64,000 bases of DNA from Sphagnum compactum (Eukaryota; Bryophyta; Sphagnopsida; Sphagnales), in NCBI GenBank assembly GCA_965153455.1, contig OZ234493.1, positions 8,298,213 through 8,362,212 on the forward strand, read 5' to 3'. Position 1 is the first letter of the stretch. Every line of letters starts with the position of its first letter. This document shows positions 59,164-64,000 of this stretch, in pieces. The notes beneath the pieces were generated by a model. That model had not been told where the DNA came from. It saw only the letters and a program-made list of their open reading frames with translations, and searched no databases. The translations under genes and the position numbers were made by a program.

Positions 59164-61493
59164 TTACAATTCCACAACTTCATCCCTTTCAAAAGCTCCT
59201 TCAAACTCCTCTAATTCTTCTTCTACATTAAGATCACTCTCAATAAAATTCGCAAAACTAAAAGGGGATTTACAACCTATCCTAGGATCATTGGGCCAAT
59301 TTTTGCTTACAAAAATCAATTTATCCAAATATTTTGATTGAAAACAGTATTTCCTAAGACTAGTAAGAATTTCAGCTAATGAAAATATTATTTCTGTCTC
59401 AATTTGAGATGCAACTATTCCTAAAATTTGTCTAGCACAAAAACCAACTGTAAGAAACATGTTTTCATGTTTTTCTCACCACTACAGTGGACATTTGATG
59501 TCTTTAACATCCACTTGATAACACCTAAAAATCAAAAGTTCTCTATTGACCAATTTCGTTGTTGGCTCACTTGTGCCCGTTGTCATCTCCAAGATATCCA
59601 AACTCTTGTCCTTTTCAACCCTTTCATCAACAACACCCCTTTCAAATTCAACCAATGGATGCAAGTGATAATAACATTTCACAAACATAGGAAATAGAAA
59701 ATTTTTATCATATTCTTCAACAATCACCTTACCTTGTTCAAGACAAATAAATGAGGACACAAGACAAAGAGTTTTAAATCTAGGGTCCAACATTAAAGAA
59801 AGCATATAATGGGCCTTCCTTTCCTCATATTTTTTTAAGAAGAAAAGAAAAGAATCCAAAACTTGAATAACTTCCTTCTTTACGTTGGAGGCCAAACATG
59901 ACAACTCATAAACAACATTTTCATCTTCTTTCATTAAGTTGTCAAAGGTTACAAAATCAATTTAATCTCTAAATTTTAAACTCATGGATATGGCATAATT
60001 TAATGCATCACTTAACAACCAATGACCCCTAGATTGGTTCAGAATACAAGTAGACACAACAGGGCCAAGAGAATCAACAATCATGTAACAAATGTGCCAT
60101 GTCAAAGGAGGTGGTACTCTTGCACCCATTCTCACATAATTTTGCCTACTGTAACATAATATAGTTGTTTTTTTGAATTGCAAAGCTTCCTAGAAAAGGA
60201 TAACTCTATTGGCAAATCTGCAATAGCAAAAGAAAATGTTAGATTATGCATAATATCAGTTGAAAAAAAATGAAAAAAATGTTATGCAAAGAAAAAATTG
60301 ACAAAAAATGTTAACATAAAAAAGTTTACAAAACTAAAAATTTACCTTCTGTTCATTGGAGTATTTAATTTTTGAGGGGGAAGCCTTAAATTTGCACATG
60401 CCTTTTCCAATTCTTGCTTACCCTTTCCAAAAAAAATTGGCCAAGTTATGCATTTTGCAAATATGCTTGAGCAGATTTGATTGACACATATCGTAAGTCT
60501 TTGCAAATTTTTTCCTCTATTGTAGCATATTGACAACCTCGGAAAATGCATGCCTAAAACAAGTGCCCTAAAAACTTTCCTCCAACCCAACATATCACAT
60601 CTTATAGTTGATTTTAGAGCTATAGTCATAGTGTTTAAATTAAATCCCAACATCCTTGACATAAGCAATTTTCCTTCCTTCACTGCATAATTATCCAACA
60701 ATTTTGTCAACTTTTTTGCCAAAATCTATCCAGTAGTGTTTGTAGGCTCAAAAAGACCAAGGGTGATCTGCTTTGGCTACTAATCATCTCCTAAAAAATT
60801 AATCGCCAATGCAAAAATATCATGTCCAGCTTTTGACATCCACAAATCAAAACTTGCAATTGCAGAATGATATTCTATTAAAACTATTAAAACATATAAT
60901 TGTTTAGTTTTTTCCACTAATCCGAACAGTAATTCATTAGAAAATTGTTTTCTGGAAGGAAAAACAATTCTGAGACACAAATGCATATTGAATCTTTTTA
61001 ACCAATTGTTTTCAACAAATTGTAAAGGAAGATGAATTTTGACAATTAAAAAATTTAAATCTTCCCAAAAAAAAGTTTGCTGCACATCATCTTTCTTTAA
61101 AGGTTCTTTTGTAGCAAACAAATTAGATATGTAATTAAAATAAACATTTGATCTCTTTTTGGAAGGTTGTTTTTCATCTTTCTTCAAAGGATAATTAATT
61201 TCTATTTCAATTTTTGAAAAAATATTAGGATGATCCGAATTGACATGTTTCCTCAATGTCATTATGCCATTAAATGAATTATATATGATTAATCCTTTCC
61301 TAGCTTGTGTTTTTGGATTTACATTCAATATTGGATTATTGTGACAAAGAATACACTGCATAGTTTGAGGAGTTTTTGCATTAACTTTTTTGTTATCATT
61401 AACACAATAAAATGCCCAACACAATGCATTTATACTATTTCTTCTCCAGAATGTTCTTTGAGCATATAACTTCTTTAAATTCTTTTCATTCAT
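59164..61493 (-). pseudogene. hAT transposase, disrupted (copy 3)
   Basis: It reads on the minus strand in several frames. 61493-60780 (237 residues) has a BED-type zinc finger (CILCHNN, later TLRKHVNSDH) followed by IASFDLWMSKAGHDIFALAI, then a stop at 60780. 60722-60342 continues the catalytic region (AKKLTKLLDNY, VLGMHF). 60183-59962 has VPPPLTWHICYMIVDS and HWLLSDALNYAISMSLK. 59934-59482 has YMLSLMLDPRFKTLCLVSSF. 59460-59164 is the C-terminal dimerisation domain (FCARQILGIVASQIETEIIF then KLIFVSKNWPND). At least three stops or frameshifts separate the parts, so no active transposase is made. The order and motifs match the relics at 2.6-12.9 kb and 48-49 kb. Confidence 0.85.
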
Positions 61494-61660
61494 TTCAAAA
61501 TTTCTACTTCGTTTTCAAATTATTTGAAGACTAACCATTTTTGTTGTAATGTGAAATGATTTGATGAAATGTCAAACCACAGGCACCAACTTGCCTAAAA
61601 CATTTGATGAAAAAACTTTTTAATCTAGTCACCAAGTCATTGTTTGTTTATAGGTAGGAT

Positions 61661-63265
61661 GAACATGACCTTTAGGTTTTGGAAAAATAAAATAAATTGA
61701 AAATTAAAAATGGAAGTTTGGATTGAACCCCCAAAACCTCCTTATCTTTAACCTAGTCCGAAGCACCAAAATCTAAGGTCCAAAGAAAGTGTAAAATTTT
61801 TCAATGCCTGATCATGATGGCAATGGAACTCAATTCTTCCCACTATCATTTCCCCTTGGTGAGCCCCCTCTTTTGCTTCTTCTACTAGATCTTCAATTGC
61901 TATTATTATTTTTGAACAAACAAGGCAACCACAACCACAATGGTCACAGTAATGAATAGATGTATCCTTCCCACCTTCCCCTTGCTCCTATTATTGTTGA
62001 CCTTTAAAAACTACTTAGCTAAAGCTTTGAACTATGGTGATGATGGTGATGGTGACATTGCTTCTATTGTTAGTGTTGTTATTAGTTGATGCAAACCCCC
62101 AAACACAAAGTGAGAGAGAGAGGGAGAAAAAAATAAAGACAATTTAAAAAACACAAAAATGAAAAGGTCCCTTGTGATAGACACATGGGCCTCTTCCTTA
62201 ATGGTTTTGTTTTTCTTCTCATTTCATTCACACAACAAACTCTAGGGTACGTGAATTGTTCTACAATGTAGTCTCAAAACCGTTGTGGGGTTCCAACACG
62301 TGTGTACATTATTAACATCCATAGGCAACAAACTCTTCTTTTGGAACTCCTTTGCCAAAACTCCAAATGTCTTCCATGCATGAAATTTTGGGAGCAAGGT
62401 GAAATTTTGGAACTTTTATTGCCAATAACATCTTCCTTTCAAAGACAAGTCAAGAAATATATTTGTTTAAGAATGTAAAACATTTCTAGGGGGATTGATG
62501 GTGACTAATTTGGAATACACTATTATCTCCCGGATTTCCGCATGCCCAAAGCTCCAAAAGATACATAAATTATTATGCATTCTTGTTTGTGCATACTAGT
62601 TTAATTTGGTTTGAAATTGAAACATATGGTGAACCTAGAAGCCATGTTTCTAGATGTAGTTTTTACACCATGTGACAATCTTATGTGTTTATTGATGAAA
62701 CCTTGGCATGTTTTATTAAACAAAACACCTAGCAAAAGGGGAAAGGAAGAACAAAGAGAGAGGACCCAAGTGTGAACCAGAAGCACAAAAACCCAAAGTG
62801 GGTCACAAATGGGCATAGGAACAAATTATGTTCCAAAGCCCCCACCAATTGCAAGAAGCATATCAGAAAAGGGAAGGGAAGGGACCCTGAAAGAGTAGTA
62901 AGCCTAGAAAAGTCCTCACCATATTTTATTGGTGTTTTGTGTTGGCCACTTTAGAAATTTTGTCCACCAAGTTCATTGTGAACTTATCATTGTGTTGTGA
63001 CAATCTTTGCAACTCTCTCTAGATGGTATATAGCATACACCATAGTTTAGGTTTAATTTCAAGATACTTTAGCTTCAGGGAAAAAAGGAATCAATGTTCT
63101 CCTTTTTTCATTTTACAAAGAAAAGTTCCTTATTGTTTGTCGAGGAGCTTGATTGTTGAGTTTTTCTAGTGTTCTACTTGGTGGAACTTTTGTAGTGTTA
63201 ATGCATTTCATTCCTGTGCATTGTGAGATACTAGTGCAGAATTGTTCCTTGGTCTGGGCACTGTT
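61661..63265. other. Intergenic DNA, no gene seen
   Basis: Short open frames only. No hAT end was found in this stretch. A (GA)-rich word at 62109-62122 and generic AT-rich DNA are the only notable points. Confidence 0.35.
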
Positions 63266-63531
63266 TTAACTTAGAGGTGAAGTGTACTCTGAACTTTGTT
63301 CGTCTTTTATTGTCAATGATTCAAAATTGGAATTGAGTTTGTGGGGATGCAACATGTGCACCAATTGTTTAAGTCCTTGGCATATATGTGTAGACAATTC
63401 TTTCTCAAAATTTTCCAATGGAGGTCTTCTTGTAAGGCCTCTGAAGTAAAACTGCACACAACCTTGAATCCTCAAGCTGTTTATCCCATTTCTCTTCTCA
63501 CATCTCAGCCTTGACTTTAATACAGGTTTTG
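63266..63531 (-). CDS. Possible last exon of an unknown minus-strand gene
   Basis: On the minus strand a T-rich stretch ending TCATTAG (about 63532-63550) looks like a splice acceptor. It leads into an open frame of ~88 residues that ends at a TAA at 63266. The protein reads CEKRNGINSLRIQGCVQFY, then RGLTRRPPLENFEKEL and a polar C-terminus. It resembles no family I know. Upstream exons would lie beyond the right edge. It may also be a chance open frame. Confidence 0.25.
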
Positions 63532-63664
63532 CATCTAATGACCCAAAAAAAAATTTAAAAATTGCACAAATTTTGTGAGCTTGCAGCATCACCATGTCAT
63601 CCCACAACCCTGGAGATTTGGTGAGACTTTTGAAATCTGGTTGGAAATGGGAATCACTGTTGGT

Positions 63665-63885
63665 TGTATGGCATGAGAATTGCTGTTAGTGTACTGTATG
63701 AGAGAGAAAGTGTATGAAGATTGCTGTTATTGTATGTGTATGAGAATTGCTGTTATTGTACTGTATGAGAATTGTATGAGGATTTCTGCATTGCTGTTAT
63801 TGTACGGTATGAGAATTGTATGAGAATTGCTGCTGTTGTGTTGAATGAGAATCGGTTGCAATTGTATTGTACTGCTGCAATACCA
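63665..63885 (+). repeat. Degenerate minisatellite, core GAGAATTGCTGTTATTGTA
   Basis: The core recurs about six times at 25-50 bp spacing, with CTGTATGAGAATTGTATGAG-like linkers. Unit length varies because short and long versions mix. It is non-coding, or lies in an intron of a gene running in from the right. Confidence 0.7.
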
Positions 63886-64000
63886 GAAGAGAGCTCACCT
63901 TGAAACTCTCAAATGAAACACTTTCTAAACAAGCTGAGAAGGAAAAGAAAAAGAAAAAAGAAGTTTACCACATGATTCCAAACTTCCAAGCACAGAAAGC

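Larger units (their letters stand above)
58804..61660 (-). mobile_element. hAT transposon (copy 3), minus strand, right end not found
   Basis: The transposase remnant lies at 59164-61493 on the minus strand. The left terminus probably starts at 58804 with CAGTGTTGGACGG, a typical hAT-style CAG..GG end, and is followed by a strong hairpin and repeated GGTTCTCA words. The matching right terminus and an 8-bp target duplication were not found, so the right limit is approximate and may be truncated. This is the best preserved of the three hAT copies in the window. Confidence 0.7.

Overview
The window is nuclear DNA from a land plant. The evidence is spliced protein genes with GT-AG introns, two plant-type gene families (a telobox-binding single-Myb-histone/TRB protein and a PAT13/14-like DHHC palmitoyltransferase), a plant chromovirus-type Ty3 retrotransposon primed by initiator-Met tRNA, and hAT transposons. 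The DNA is strongly AT-rich with much decayed transposon sequence. The FAD-oxidase gene carries a GGGHSYEDYS-type flavin site rather than the YEGLSY form usual in flowering-plant BBE-like proteins, so a spore-bearing or other non-flowering lineage is possible. That is only an inference, and I do not name a species.

Layout. 1-13 kb is a nest of transposons. A decayed hAT element (2.6-3.5 kb and 11.6-12.9 kb) is split by an 8-kb insertion that has GGTGAAAGCAC terminal inverted repeats and a 6-bp target duplication. That insertion contains a ~0.75-kb inverted-repeat unit, a second copy of which lies at 1345-2087 in the opposite orientation. The unit is interrupted by a minus-strand chromovirus (4002-10265) and by a ~440-bp foreign piece. 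14.4-18.2 kb is an apparently intact seven-exon palmitoyltransferase gene on the plus strand. 22.2-24.2 kb is an apparently intact three-exon secreted FAD-linked (BBE-like) oxidase gene on the minus strand. 25.5-29.7 kb is gene-free and full of tandem repeats (a 105-bp array, a ~40-bp minisatellite of about 1 kb, and a pyrimidine tract). 30.7-37.8 kb is a long multi-exon plus-strand gene of unknown function, with a coiled coil and a glycine-rich exon. 38-53 kb is AT-rich repeat DNA with a second hAT relic at 48-49.1 kb. 53.8-56.8 kb is an apparently intact five-exon TRB/SMH gene. 58.8-61.5 kb is a third, longer but broken hAT element of the same family. The right edge may hold the last exon of a minus-strand gene that enters from outside.

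The genes do not form a pathway; this is ordinary eukaryotic single-gene organisation. No rRNA, tRNA, CRISPR array or bacterial operon was seen. The best leads are the unknown ~1,038-residue gene, the telobox-like motifs in the leader of a gene that itself encodes a telobox-binding protein, and the readable order of insertions and deletions in the nested transposons. Exon coordinates were assigned by eye from splice signals, reading frame and family knowledge; no alignment or expression data were available.
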